Source: Paludisphaera rhizosphaerae (GTDB taxonomy: Bacteria > Planctomycetota > Planctomycetia > Isosphaerales > Isosphaeraceae). From it: a stretch of DNA of 64,000 nucleotides. Each line of letters starts with the position of its first letter. Position 1 is the first letter of the stretch. The stretch spans positions 248,001 to 312,000 of the forward strand of contig NZ_JAALCR010000002.1 in assembly GCF_011065895.1 (NCBI RefSeq), given 5' to 3'. The position numbers and the translations under genes are program-made. Below the pieces are notes generated by a model, which was not told where the DNA came from, ran no database searches, and saw only the letters and a program-made list of their open reading frames with translations. Positions 55,420 through 63,412 of this stretch are shown here, in pieces.

Positions 55420-56808
55420 ATGCCCAGCACCTTCGTCGGAAACCCCGCCCCTCCCTTCGACCTTCCGTGCACGAGGCGTCCCGACCCGTCGCGGAATCGG
55501 GCGCGTCTGGTCGATTACAAGGGGCGATGGCTCGCGCTGGTCTTCTATCCACGTGACTTTTCGATGGTCTGTCCGACCGAGTTGATCGGACTCAGCCAGC
55601 GCGTCGAGGAATTCCGCGATCTCGGCTGCGATCTGCTCGGCGTCAGTTGCGATCCCGTCGAACTGCACGATCGCTGGATTGCGACGCCCAAGTCGCAGGG
55701 GGGGCTCGGAGGCTTGAACTTCCCCCTCGCCAGCGACGTCGACGGCGAGATCTCCACGGCGTACGGCGTTTTCGATCCCCGTCGGAACCTGGCCCTCCGA
55801 GGGACGTTCATCGTCGATCCCGAGGGGATCATCCAGTACGAGGTGATCCACAGCCTCAGCATCGGACGACGGAGTCAGGAGGTCCTGCGAGTCCTCACCG
55901 CGCTCCAGTCCGGCGGCCTCTGCCGCGAGGACTGGATGACGGACGGGTCGAACATCGACCCCTACCAGATCCTCCAGCCGGGCAACATCTTTTCCCACTA
56001 CCACCTGGACTCGGAGATCGGAGCGGGGACGTTCGCGCGGGTTTACCTCGCACGCGACCTCCAACTCGACCGTCCCGTCGCGCTGAAGGTCTTCAATCGC
56101 GACTGTCCCGTCACGCCCAGCACGGCGCTGGCGGAGGCGCGATCGGTCGCCGCGCTGAACCACCCCAACATCTGCACGATCTATGCGGTCGACGACGCGG
56201 CGGGGTTGCCGGTGATCGCGATGGAGTACATCCAGGGACGAACGCTCTCATCTCGGCTGCGAATGGAGCGACCGCCGATCGACGACCTGCTGCATCTGGC
56301 CCGTCAGATTGCCGGAGGCGTCGCCGCGGCGCACGATGCGGGGATCATTCACGGCGACCTGAAGCCGGACAACATCATGGTGGCCGACGACGGGCTGGTG
56401 AAGGTCCTGGACTTCGGCCTGGCTCGTCGCGTCGACAGGCTCGGGCCGGTCCAGACGGATGAGACCAGCGAATTCGGCATCGCGGAGAACGGCGACGGCT
56501 TGTTCGGCACGCCGCGCTACCTGGCTCCCGAGCAGACCCTGGGCGATCCGGCGACGTTCGCCAGCGACGTCTTCTCCCTGGGGATCGTCTTCTACGAGAT
56601 GGCCACGGGCATACCGGCCTTCACCGAGGGGAACGTCCTCCAGGTGATGCATCAGATCCGCAACATCGACGCCGACGCCATGGCCGTCGCCGCCGGCGAG
56701 CCCTTCACTCCCCTGCTCCGCTCGATGCTCGTCCCCGATCCCACCCGGCGCGACGTCCCGATGCGCCGAATCGTCGCCGAGATCGACGCCGTCTGCGAGT
56801 CGGTTTGA
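55420..56808 (+). CDS. Peroxiredoxin-Ser/Thr kinase fusion
   Basis: The 462-residue protein joins two normally separate proteins. Residues 1-175 are a Prx1/AhpC-type peroxiredoxin with the peroxidatic C51 in FSMVCPTELI, the Trp/Arg site blocks (GTFIVDPEGIIQYEVIHSLSIGR) and a resolving cysteine C168 in ALQSGGLCREDW. About 25 residues later a kinase starts: GAGTFARV P-loop (third glycine replaced by alanine), K223, E239, HGDLKPDN catalytic loop with D313 (HGD instead of HRD), DFG at 331-333 and APE at 369-371. The kinase is nearly complete and may be active. An extended -10 element precedes it. A peroxide-controlled kinase is the obvious hypothesis. The next gene is a HAD phosphatase. Confidence 0.93.
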   Translation: MPSTFVGNPAPPFDLPCTRRPDPSRNRARLVDYKGRWLALVFYPRDFSMVCPTELIGLSQRVEEFRDLGCDLLGVSCDPVELHDRWIATPKSQGGLGGLNFPLASDVDGEISTAYGVFDPRRNLALRGTFIVDPEGIIQYEVIHSLSIGRRSQEVLRVLTALQSGGLCREDWMTDGSNIDPYQILQPGNIFSHYHLDSEIGAGTFARVYLARDLQLDRPVALKVFNRDCPVTPSTALAEARSVAALNHPNICTIYAVDDAAGLPVIAMEYIQGRTLSSRLRMERPPIDDLLHLARQIAGGVAAAHDAGIIHGDLKPDNIMVADDGLVKVLDFGLARRVDRLGPVQTDETSEFGIAENGDGLFGTPRYLAPEQTLGDPATFASDVFSLGIVFYEMATGIPAFTEGNVLQVMHQIRNIDADAMAVAAGEPFTPLLRSMLVPDPTRRDVPMRRIVAEIDAVCESV

Positions 56809-56855
56809 CTCGCCGCAAGTCCCACTGTTTCGTCACTCCCACCCCGGAGCCCTCA

Positions 56856-57536
56856 GTGCCCCTCGCCATTTTCGACCACGACGGCGTTCTCGTCGACACG
56901 CTCAAGCTGCATCAGGACGCCTGGGTCGCCATGGGCCGAGAGTCCGGCCTGCCGATGACGCCGGAATTCATCCTCGAAACCTTCGGCATGACCAACGCGA
57001 TGATCCTCCGGAAGGTCCGGGGCGAATCGCTCTCCGACGAGGAAGTTCTCGCGTACTCCGACCACAAGGAACAGCTCTACCGCGATCTGGCCCGAGGCAC
57101 GATCGTGCTAATGCCGGGCGTTCGACCGTTTCTCGACGCCCTCACCGAGGCCGGCGTGGAGATGGCGATCGGCTCCAGCGGCGTCCGGAAGAACCTGGAG
57201 CTGACCGTCGAGGAGTGCGGGCTCCACGGTCGATTCAAGGCGATCGTTGCCGGCGAGGACGTCACCCGAGGCAAGCCCGATCCTCAGGTCTTCCTCCTGG
57301 CCGCCTCGCGTTCGGGGGCGAAGCCCGAGGAGACCGTCGTCTTCGAGGACGCCCCCGTCGGGATCCGAGCGGCGAAGGCGGCGGGGATGCTGGCTGTCGG
57401 AGTCACTTCCAGCCATGACGCCGACGCCCTGCAAGCGGCTGGCGCCGACCTGATCGTCGCCGACCTGTCGCAATGCGATGTCGCGGATCTGCTCGCCCGG
57501 CTCAGTCCGGCCGGTAGGTGGGATACTCCCCGCTGA
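56856..57536 (+). CDS. HAD-superfamily phosphatase, beta-phosphoglucomutase-like
   Basis: The 226-residue protein has nucleophile D7 and acid D9 in AIFDHDGVLVDT, motif II SSG, motif III K in RGKPDPQVF and motif IV FEDAPVG. A helical cap sits between motifs I and II, which suggests a subfamily IA phosphatase or mutase acting on sugar phosphates. A GTG start at 56856 with GGAG six bases before gives the family N-terminus; the frame also opens with TTG at 56805, overlapping the kinase stop. It runs 35 bases into the end of the converging pnp gene. Confidence 0.85.
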   Translation: MPLAIFDHDGVLVDTLKLHQDAWVAMGRESGLPMTPEFILETFGMTNAMILRKVRGESLSDEEVLAYSDHKEQLYRDLARGTIVLMPGVRPFLDALTEAGVEMAIGSSGVRKNLELTVEECGLHGRFKAIVAGEDVTRGKPDPQVFLLAASRSGAKPEETVVFEDAPVGIRAAKAAGMLAVGVTSSHDADALQAAGADLIVADLSQCDVADLLARLSPAGRWDTPR

Positions 57537-58404
57537 GGCCCTCATTCCCCGGCGTGACTCCCGCGAGCCGGAGGACGACCCGACGAATCAGCTTGCCGAT
57601 CATCGGCGTGGCCTTCTCGCCGGCCTCCAAGACGTCTTCATGGCGGATCGGCGTGGGGAGAACGCCGGCCGCTGCGTTCGTCACCAGCGCGAGGCCCAGA
57701 ACTTCCATACCCCCGTGCCGGGCGACGATCGCCTCGGGGACCGTTGACATTCCCACCACGTCCGCCCCCAGGGCGCGGAGCATCCGGATCTCCGCCGGGG
57801 TCTCATAGCTCGGGCCGGGGAGGCAGGCATAGACGGCCGAGACCAGGTGCACTCCCAGTCGCTTCGCCTCCTCCTTGGCCATGTTCCGCAATCGCTTGGA
57901 ATAGACCTCGGTCATGTCCGGGAACCGTTCACCGAGCCTGGGGTCGGCGGGACCTCGGAGCGGGTTCGCGCCGATCAGGTTGAGATGGTCCGACAGGCAG
58001 ACGATGTTGCCCGGCCGTAAATCGGCCCGGACGCCTCCCGTCGCGGCCGTCAGGATGACCGTCTTCACGCCCAGCCGCTGGAGCACGCGCATCGGAAACG
58101 TGACGGCGCGGAGGTCGTGGCCCTCGTAGAAGTGGAACCTTCCCTGCAACAGGAGAGCCTCGGCGCCGTCGACCGAGCCGAAGACCACGTTGCCGGCGTG
58201 TCCCTGTACGGTCGTAACGGGGAAATGTGGGATCTGAGCGTACGGAATCACCTTTCGGTCGCCGAAACGCTCCACGAGCCCGTTCAATCCAGAGCCCAGT
58301 ACGACGGCCACCTGGGGCGACCTGTCGCCGGCCGCCCTGCGAATGACCTCGGCCGCTTCATCGGCGGAGGAGAGCAAATCGTGGGGATGGCTGGACTGGC
58401 TCAT
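57502..58404 (-). CDS. Purine nucleoside phosphorylase
   Basis: PNP splits purine nucleosides with phosphate to base and ribose-1-phosphate. The 300-residue protein from ATG 58402-58404 has VVLGSGLNGLV, QGRFHFYEGHD, LTAATGGVRADL, YACLPGPSYETPAEIRML and GMSTVPEAIVARHGG, all typical of the trimeric PNP class (active-site H, Y, E, M and N region). GGGAG precedes the start. Its start overlaps the nupC stop as ATGA, which points to coupling, and its 3' end overlaps the converging HAD gene by 35 bases. It is the last gene of the nucleoside salvage operon. Confidence 0.95.
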   Translation of the reverse strand: MSQSSHPHDLLSSADEAAEVIRRAAGDRSPQVAVVLGSGLNGLVERFGDRKVIPYAQIPHFPVTTVQGHAGNVVFGSVDGAEALLLQGRFHFYEGHDLRAVTFPMRVLQRLGVKTVILTAATGGVRADLRPGNIVCLSDHLNLIGANPLRGPADPRLGERFPDMTEVYSKRLRNMAKEEAKRLGVHLVSAVYACLPGPSYETPAEIRMLRALGADVVGMSTVPEAIVARHGGMEVLGLALVTNAAAGVLPTPIRHEDVLEAGEKATPMIGKLIRRVVLRLAGVTPGNEGLSGEYPTYRPD

Positions 58405-59786
58405 AGAAGGACTCCCGCAATGCACGCCGAAAGGAAATTCGCCAGAGTGCCGGCCAGGAGCGCCCGGCCTCCAAGCCGCGCCAGATCCTTGCGACGCTCC
58501 GGAACGAGGGCTCCGATCCCGCCGATCTGGATCCCGATCGAGCTGAGGTTGGCGAAGCCGCAGAGGGCGAAAGAGGCGATGACGGCCGATCGCGGATCCA
58601 GGCTCGCTCGGATCCCGTCGAGCTTCTGAAACGCGATCAACTCGTTGAGCACGGTGCGCGTCCCCAGCAGACCACCCACAGCGCGGCAGTCGTCCCAGGC
58701 GACGCCCAGCATGTAGGCGACAGGCGCCATGATCCAGCCTAGTAGATCCTCCAGCGAGGTATTCAGCCGGCCCAGCCCGAGGTTCACCAGCGCGACCAGG
58801 CCCACGAAGGCGATCAGCACGGCGGCGATGTTGAGCGACAGGCTCAGACCGTCGCGAGTCCCCCGAGCGGCGGCGTCGAGGATGTTGGAGTCCTCGCGAT
58901 CGTCATGGTGTCGGATGCCGCCGAGCGTTTCAGGCGTCTGAGTTTCGGGCACGAGCAGTTTCGAGAGCAGCACGGCGCCGGGGGCGGTCATGACGACGGC
59001 GGTCAGGACGTGCCGGGGCTCCACGTGGTAGGCGAAGTAGGCCGCCATCACGCCCCCCGACACGTGGGCCATTCCGGCCGTCATGACGGTCATCAACTCG
59101 GAGTTCGTCAGTCGAGCAAGGTAGGGCCGGATCGTCAGCGGGGCCTCCGTCTGGCCGAGGAACAACGAGGCCGCCACGTCGAGCGACTCCGCCCCGCTGA
59201 TCCCCATCAGCCAGGCCATCGCCACGGCGAAGGAGCGAACGACCCACTGCATGATCCCCAGGTGATAAAGCACCGCGAAGAGCGCCGCGACGAAGATCAC
59301 CGTGGGGAGCACGCGGAAGGCGAAGACGAAGCCCGCGGGGCCGTCCGCCTTCACCAGCGCCTCGCCGAACACGAACCGAGCCCCCTCCAGGGCGCATTCG
59401 AGGACGGACTCCACAAGCTTGCCGGCCTCCTGGAGCAATCGAACACCGGCCGGGGCGCGGAGGACCAGGATCGCGAAGATCCACTGCAGCGCCACTCCCC
59501 AGAAGAGGACTCGGCGCGAGATCGCCCGGCGGTTCTCGGAGAAGATCACGGCACCGACCAGGATGAGAGCCATCCCCAGCAGTCCGCGGAGCCGGTTCGC
59601 CCATTCGCCGAGACTGAGATCGCTCCTGACGTCCGTTTTGGGGGTCGCCTTGGAGACGTCGGCTGCTGGAGGATCGGCCGCGGACGGAACAGGGGCGGGA
59701 ATCGTACGTCCTTCCTCGATGCTCGCTCCAACGCGCGGCGACATCGCCGCGGCTGCGAGGATCATGACGGCGATCAGCATTCGCAT
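58401..59786 (-). CDS. Concentrative nucleoside transporter, NupC type
   Basis: The 461-residue membrane protein of the CNT family has an unusual N-terminal signal-like helix plus a Pro/Ala-rich segment (residues 1-55) before about nine or ten transmembrane helices. Family motifs present are GxTEAP in FLGQTEAPLTIRPYL, MTAGMAHVSGGVMAAYF and FALCGFANLSSIGIQIGGIGAL. It imports nucleosides with sodium or protons. It lies between deoA and pnp, so imported nucleosides would be split directly. The stop overlaps the pnp start. Confidence 0.93.
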   Translation of the reverse strand: MRMLIAVMILAAAAMSPRVGASIEEGRTIPAPVPSAADPPAADVSKATPKTDVRSDLSLGEWANRLRGLLGMALILVGAVIFSENRRAISRRVLFWGVALQWIFAILVLRAPAGVRLLQEAGKLVESVLECALEGARFVFGEALVKADGPAGFVFAFRVLPTVIFVAALFAVLYHLGIMQWVVRSFAVAMAWLMGISGAESLDVAASLFLGQTEAPLTIRPYLARLTNSELMTVMTAGMAHVSGGVMAAYFAYHVEPRHVLTAVVMTAPGAVLLSKLLVPETQTPETLGGIRHHDDREDSNILDAAARGTRDGLSLSLNIAAVLIAFVGLVALVNLGLGRLNTSLEDLLGWIMAPVAYMLGVAWDDCRAVGGLLGTRTVLNELIAFQKLDGIRASLDPRSAVIASFALCGFANLSSIGIQIGGIGALVPERRKDLARLGGRALLAGTLANFLSACIAGVLL

Positions 59787-59829
59787 CGACCAGTTCCTCG
59801 CGAACGACCTTGAAACACTCGGCGAAACG

Positions 59830-61149
59830 TCAATCGACCCCAGCGACCAATCGGTCGACGATCGTCGTCGGCACGTCGACGCGGTCCGCCGAGAAGTGAT
59901 AGGCGTCGGCGATCATCTCCGAGGCCCGTTCCAACTCCGCCTCGTCGTTGACGAGGATCGTGCAGAGCGATTCTCCGAGGTCGACGAGGTCGCCGACCTT
60001 CTTGTGCAGAATCACCCCCACGGCCGGATCGATCCTGGAATCGACCTTCGCCCGTCCTGCTCCGAGCAGCATGGTGGCGACGCCGATGGGACGGGAATCG
60101 AGCTTCGAGACCCGGCCGACCCGATCGGACTTCAATTCGATCGTCCGCTTCGGTTGCGGCAGCAGTCCGGGATCATCCACGATGCGGGGATCGCCCCCCT
60201 GCGCGGCGATCAGCCGACGAAGCCGCTCAAGCGCCGATCCGTCCTCGATCGTCCGCTCGCAGGCCCCGCGAGCCTCCTCGATGCTTTTCGCCAGGCCGGC
60301 GAGGAGGACCATCTCCGCGGCCAACTCGATCGACAGGCCCATGAGGTCGTCAGGCCCCTGACCGCGCAGGCATTCGAGGCTCTCAACGACTTCGACCGCA
60401 TTGCCGACGGCCCGGCCGAGCGGCTGGTCCATTCGGGTGATGAGAGCGACGATCTTCTTCCCCATCTTATGGCCGACGTCGCACATCGTCTCGGCCAGGA
60501 GCATCGAGTCTTCCAGGTCCGGCAGGAACGCGCCGGAGCCCGTCTTCACATCGAGGACCAGGCCGTCGATCCCTTCCGCCAGCTTCTTCGACATGATCGA
60601 CGCGGAGATGAGCGGGATCGACTCGACGGTCGACGTGGCGTCGCGCAGGGCGTAGAGGAACTTGTCGGCCGGGGCGATCTCCTTCGTCTGGCCGATCAGG
60701 ACGAGGCCGGTTTCCGCGAGGATCTCCCGGTAGCGGTCGAGCGTCACGTCGACGCAAAAGCCGGGGATCGATTCGAGCTTGTCGAGCGTGCCGCCCGTGT
60801 GGCCGAGGCCACGGCCGGAGACCATCGGCACCATCACGCCGGCCGCGGCCGCGATGGGCGCGATGATGAGCGAGGTCTTGTCCCCCACGCCTCCGGTGCT
60901 GTGCTTGTCGATCTTCGGACCGGGAATCGCCGAGAGGTCGACGATGTCGCCCGACCGCATCATCGCGTCCGTCAGGGCGGCGGTCTCGGAACGATTCATC
61001 CCCTTGAGGACGATCGCCATCAGCAGAGCGGACCACTGGTAATCGGCCACGGCGCCGTTGGCGATCCCCTCGACCATCCAGTTGATCTCGGCCGTCGAAA
61101 GCGCTTCACCCTCGCGTTTCTTCCGGATCACGTCCACGGCGCGAACCAT
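59830..61149 (-). CDS. deoA: Thymidine/pyrimidine-nucleoside phosphorylase
   Basis: The 439-residue enzyme phosphorolyses pyrimidine nucleosides to base and (deoxy)ribose-1-phosphate. Signatures are KIDKHSTGGVGDKTSL (phosphate site, about residues 81-96), SGRGLGHTGGTLDKLES and the typical LALELAxxM-like helix. Length agrees with E. coli DeoA (440 residues). Whether it prefers thymidine or also uridine cannot be decided, so pdp is an alternative symbol. It is 30 bases after upp and 43 bases before nupC. Confidence 0.94.
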   Translation of the reverse strand: MVRAVDVIRKKREGEALSTAEINWMVEGIANGAVADYQWSALLMAIVLKGMNRSETAALTDAMMRSGDIVDLSAIPGPKIDKHSTGGVGDKTSLIIAPIAAAAGVMVPMVSGRGLGHTGGTLDKLESIPGFCVDVTLDRYREILAETGLVLIGQTKEIAPADKFLYALRDATSTVESIPLISASIMSKKLAEGIDGLVLDVKTGSGAFLPDLEDSMLLAETMCDVGHKMGKKIVALITRMDQPLGRAVGNAVEVVESLECLRGQGPDDLMGLSIELAAEMVLLAGLAKSIEEARGACERTIEDGSALERLRRLIAAQGGDPRIVDDPGLLPQPKRTIELKSDRVGRVSKLDSRPIGVATMLLGAGRAKVDSRIDPAVGVILHKKVGDLVDLGESLCTILVNDEAELERASEMIADAYHFSADRVDVPTTIVDRLVAGVD

Positions 61150-61179
61150 GTCGAACTCCTCGATGCGTTCCGACCGTCG

Positions 61180-61815
61180 TCAATGGTCCGGGCTGGTGGC
61201 GAACTGGCGGTCGCCGGCGTCGCCTAGACCCGGGTAAATGAAGCCGATCTCCGTCAGCCGCTCGTCCACCGCGCCGACGTGGATGGGGACGTCGGGCATC
61301 GCCTCGCGCATCCGGGCGATCCCTTCGGGCGCGGCGATGAGGGAGAGGAGCTTCAGTCGCGGCACCCCGGCGGACTTGAGGATCTCGCACGTCCGCACGG
61401 CCGAACCGCCGGTGGCGAGCATCGGATCCACGACCAGACCGATCGTGACGCGCGGCTGTTTGGGGAACTTGTTGTAATACTCAGTCGGCTTGAGCGTCGC
61501 CTCGTCGCGGAAGAGGCCGATGTGCCAGACCTCGGCTTCCGGGAGCAGCTCAATCAGGCCGTCCGCCATCCCCAGCCCGGCGCGGAGGACGGGGATGATC
61601 CCGACCACGTCGGCCAGCGCCTGACAGGGAGAGGGGCCGAGCGGGGTCTGGATGGTGACGTCGCGCGTCGGCAGATCGGCGGTCGCCTCCTGTCCTAGCA
61701 GAAGAGCGAGGCTTCTCACGAGCGACCGGAACTCGGGCGGTTTGGTGCGGGAGTCCCGCAGTGCCGCGAGCTTCTGGAGAACGATCGGATGCGACGACGC
61801 GAATACCGACGCCAC
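61180..61815 (-). CDS. upp: Uracil phosphoribosyltransferase
   Basis: Upp makes UMP from uracil and PRPP in pyrimidine salvage. The 211-residue protein has the PRPP loop VDPMLATGGSA, IPVLRAGLGMADGL, and a C-terminal AAPEGIARM with GFIYPGLGDAGDR for uracil binding. Start is GTG 61813-61815 with AGGAGG upstream. It is the first gene of the operon with deoA, nupC and pnp. Confidence 0.96.
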   Translation of the reverse strand: MASVFASSHPIVLQKLAALRDSRTKPPEFRSLVRSLALLLGQEATADLPTRDVTIQTPLGPSPCQALADVVGIIPVLRAGLGMADGLIELLPEAEVWHIGLFRDEATLKPTEYYNKFPKQPRVTIGLVVDPMLATGGSAVRTCEILKSAGVPRLKLLSLIAAPEGIARMREAMPDVPIHVGAVDERLTEIGFIYPGLGDAGDRQFATSPDH

Positions 61816-61987
61816 GGGGCCCTCCTCTCACGTCGTTCCAGGCGCGAAAGAACCCCGACCGCGCGGAATCGCGGAAGAGACCAGGCCCGACGCGCCTTCT
61901 GGAAATGCGCTGGATCACGAGGGGAGTCGCGATCCTCGCATTCTGTCCTATTCGGCGCGCCGGTGCCAGGGGCATGAGCAAGCGAGA

Positions 61988-63409
61988 TCAGTCGGTCTGA
62001 CCCCAGACGCGAGGGGCCCGGAAACCGGGCGGCATGGGGGCGGCCTTCGGCGGAACGGCCTGAGCGGCCAGGGCGTCGTAACGCGCCCGCAGCTCGGCGA
62101 CCTTCGCCGGATTCTTCGCGGCCAGGTCGTTCTTCTCGTAAGGATCGTCGACCAGGTTGAAGAGATGAGGGCGGTTGCGCTCCGCATCGGGTGCGGCGGC
62201 GGCGTCGTCGGCCTCGCCGTCGTCTCCGCCCGCACCGGCGGGGCGGCCGACGATCAGCTTCCAGTCGGCGACGCGAACGGCTCCGTTGCGCGGAGTCGTG
62301 TTCAGCAGGATCGCGTCGTGCGGGGTTCCCTTGCCCTCGGCGATCGCCGGCCAGGCGTCGCGACCGTCCAGCGGCAGGGACTGCTCGGCTGGCGCGCCGG
62401 CGAGTTTCATGAAGGTCGGAAAGAGATCGACCATGTGCAAGGCGGCGTCCACCGTTGAGCCGGCCTTGATCTTGCCAGGCCAGGTCGCGAACGCGGCCAC
62501 GCGCACGCCGCCTTCGAAGAGTTGCCCCTTCGCTCCTCGGAGCGGGCCGTTGCTCGTCACCTTGCCCGGTTGCGGGCCGCCGTTGTCGCTGGAGAAGACG
62601 ATCAGCGTGTTCCCGGCGATCCCCTTGCGATCGATTGCCTGGGAAATCTGGCCGACCGCCTCGTCAAGCGCCGCGAGCATCCCCGCGTAGGTCCGACGGG
62701 GCTCCGCGAGCTTGGCGTAGGGCTCTTTGTACTTCGCGGGGACCTGATGCGGCGCGTGGACGGCGTTGAACGGGACGTAGAGGAACAGCGGCTTCGTCGT
62801 GTCATGCTCGGCGACCAGCCGCGCGGCTTCCTCGCCGATCAGCGTGGTGCTGTAGCCCTTGTCGTGGTTCTCCTTGTCGTCGCGATGCCAGTCGTGGCCG
62901 CCGTCGCGCTCGTGGGTGTTGTAGTCGAGCGCTCCGTTGTAGTGGCCGTACTGGTGGTCGAACCCGCGATGCGTCGGCAGATACTCGGGCTGAAAGTGCC
63001 CGAGGTGCCACTTGCCCACAATAGCCGTCTCGTAGCCGGCTTCCTTGAGCGCCTGGGGAAGCGTCCGCTCATTCAGCGGCAGGCCGTAGCGCGCCCAGGG
63101 GCGGACGACCCCCACTTGAAGGCCGTGACGCATCGGGTAGCGCCCGGTCATCAAGGCGGCGCGGGTCGGCGAGCAGACCGGCTGGACGTAGAAATGCTCG
63201 AGCTTCGCACCGGCCGCAGCCAGTCGATCGAGGTTCGGCGTCTTGATCTCGGACCCATGCCAGCCGACGTCCCCCCAGCCCATATCGTCGGCCAGGATGA
63301 CGACGATGTTGGGCTTCGGCGCGTCGGCTCCGAAGGCCGTCGCAGACGCCATGAACGCGGAGGCGAGCCAGGCCCACATCACCGGCCGACGTCGTGTCTC
63401 GATCCTCAT
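61988..63409 (-). CDS. Arylsulfatase
   Basis: The 473-residue exported protein has a signal peptide (MWAWLASAFMASATAFGADA), so the true start may be ATG 63407-63409 or the Met 10 codons in. The sulfatase metal site is ILADDMGWGDVGW, and the formylglycine motif is CSPTRAALMTGRYP at C79. The middle block HLGHFQPEYLPTHRGFD (with KWHLG) and SSDNGG are also typical of family S1 arylsulfatases. It probably hydrolyses sulfate esters from polysaccharides. It is three bases from the preceding gene, which suggests co-transcription with that Gp37/Gp68-family gene. Confidence 0.94.
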   Translation of the reverse strand: MRIETRRRPVMWAWLASAFMASATAFGADAPKPNIVVILADDMGWGDVGWHGSEIKTPNLDRLAAAGAKLEHFYVQPVCSPTRAALMTGRYPMRHGLQVGVVRPWARYGLPLNERTLPQALKEAGYETAIVGKWHLGHFQPEYLPTHRGFDHQYGHYNGALDYNTHERDGGHDWHRDDKENHDKGYSTTLIGEEAARLVAEHDTTKPLFLYVPFNAVHAPHQVPAKYKEPYAKLAEPRRTYAGMLAALDEAVGQISQAIDRKGIAGNTLIVFSSDNGGPQPGKVTSNGPLRGAKGQLFEGGVRVAAFATWPGKIKAGSTVDAALHMVDLFPTFMKLAGAPAEQSLPLDGRDAWPAIAEGKGTPHDAILLNTTPRNGAVRVADWKLIVGRPAGAGGDDGEADDAAAAPDAERNRPHLFNLVDDPYEKNDLAAKNPAKVAELRARYDALAAQAVPPKAAPMPPGFRAPRVWGQTD

Positions 63410-63412
63410 GAA

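Noticed and set aside
59302-61227. 641-residue plus-strand frame over nupC and deoA
   Set aside because: It is a shadow frame with the low-complexity R/D/H content typical of antisense reading.
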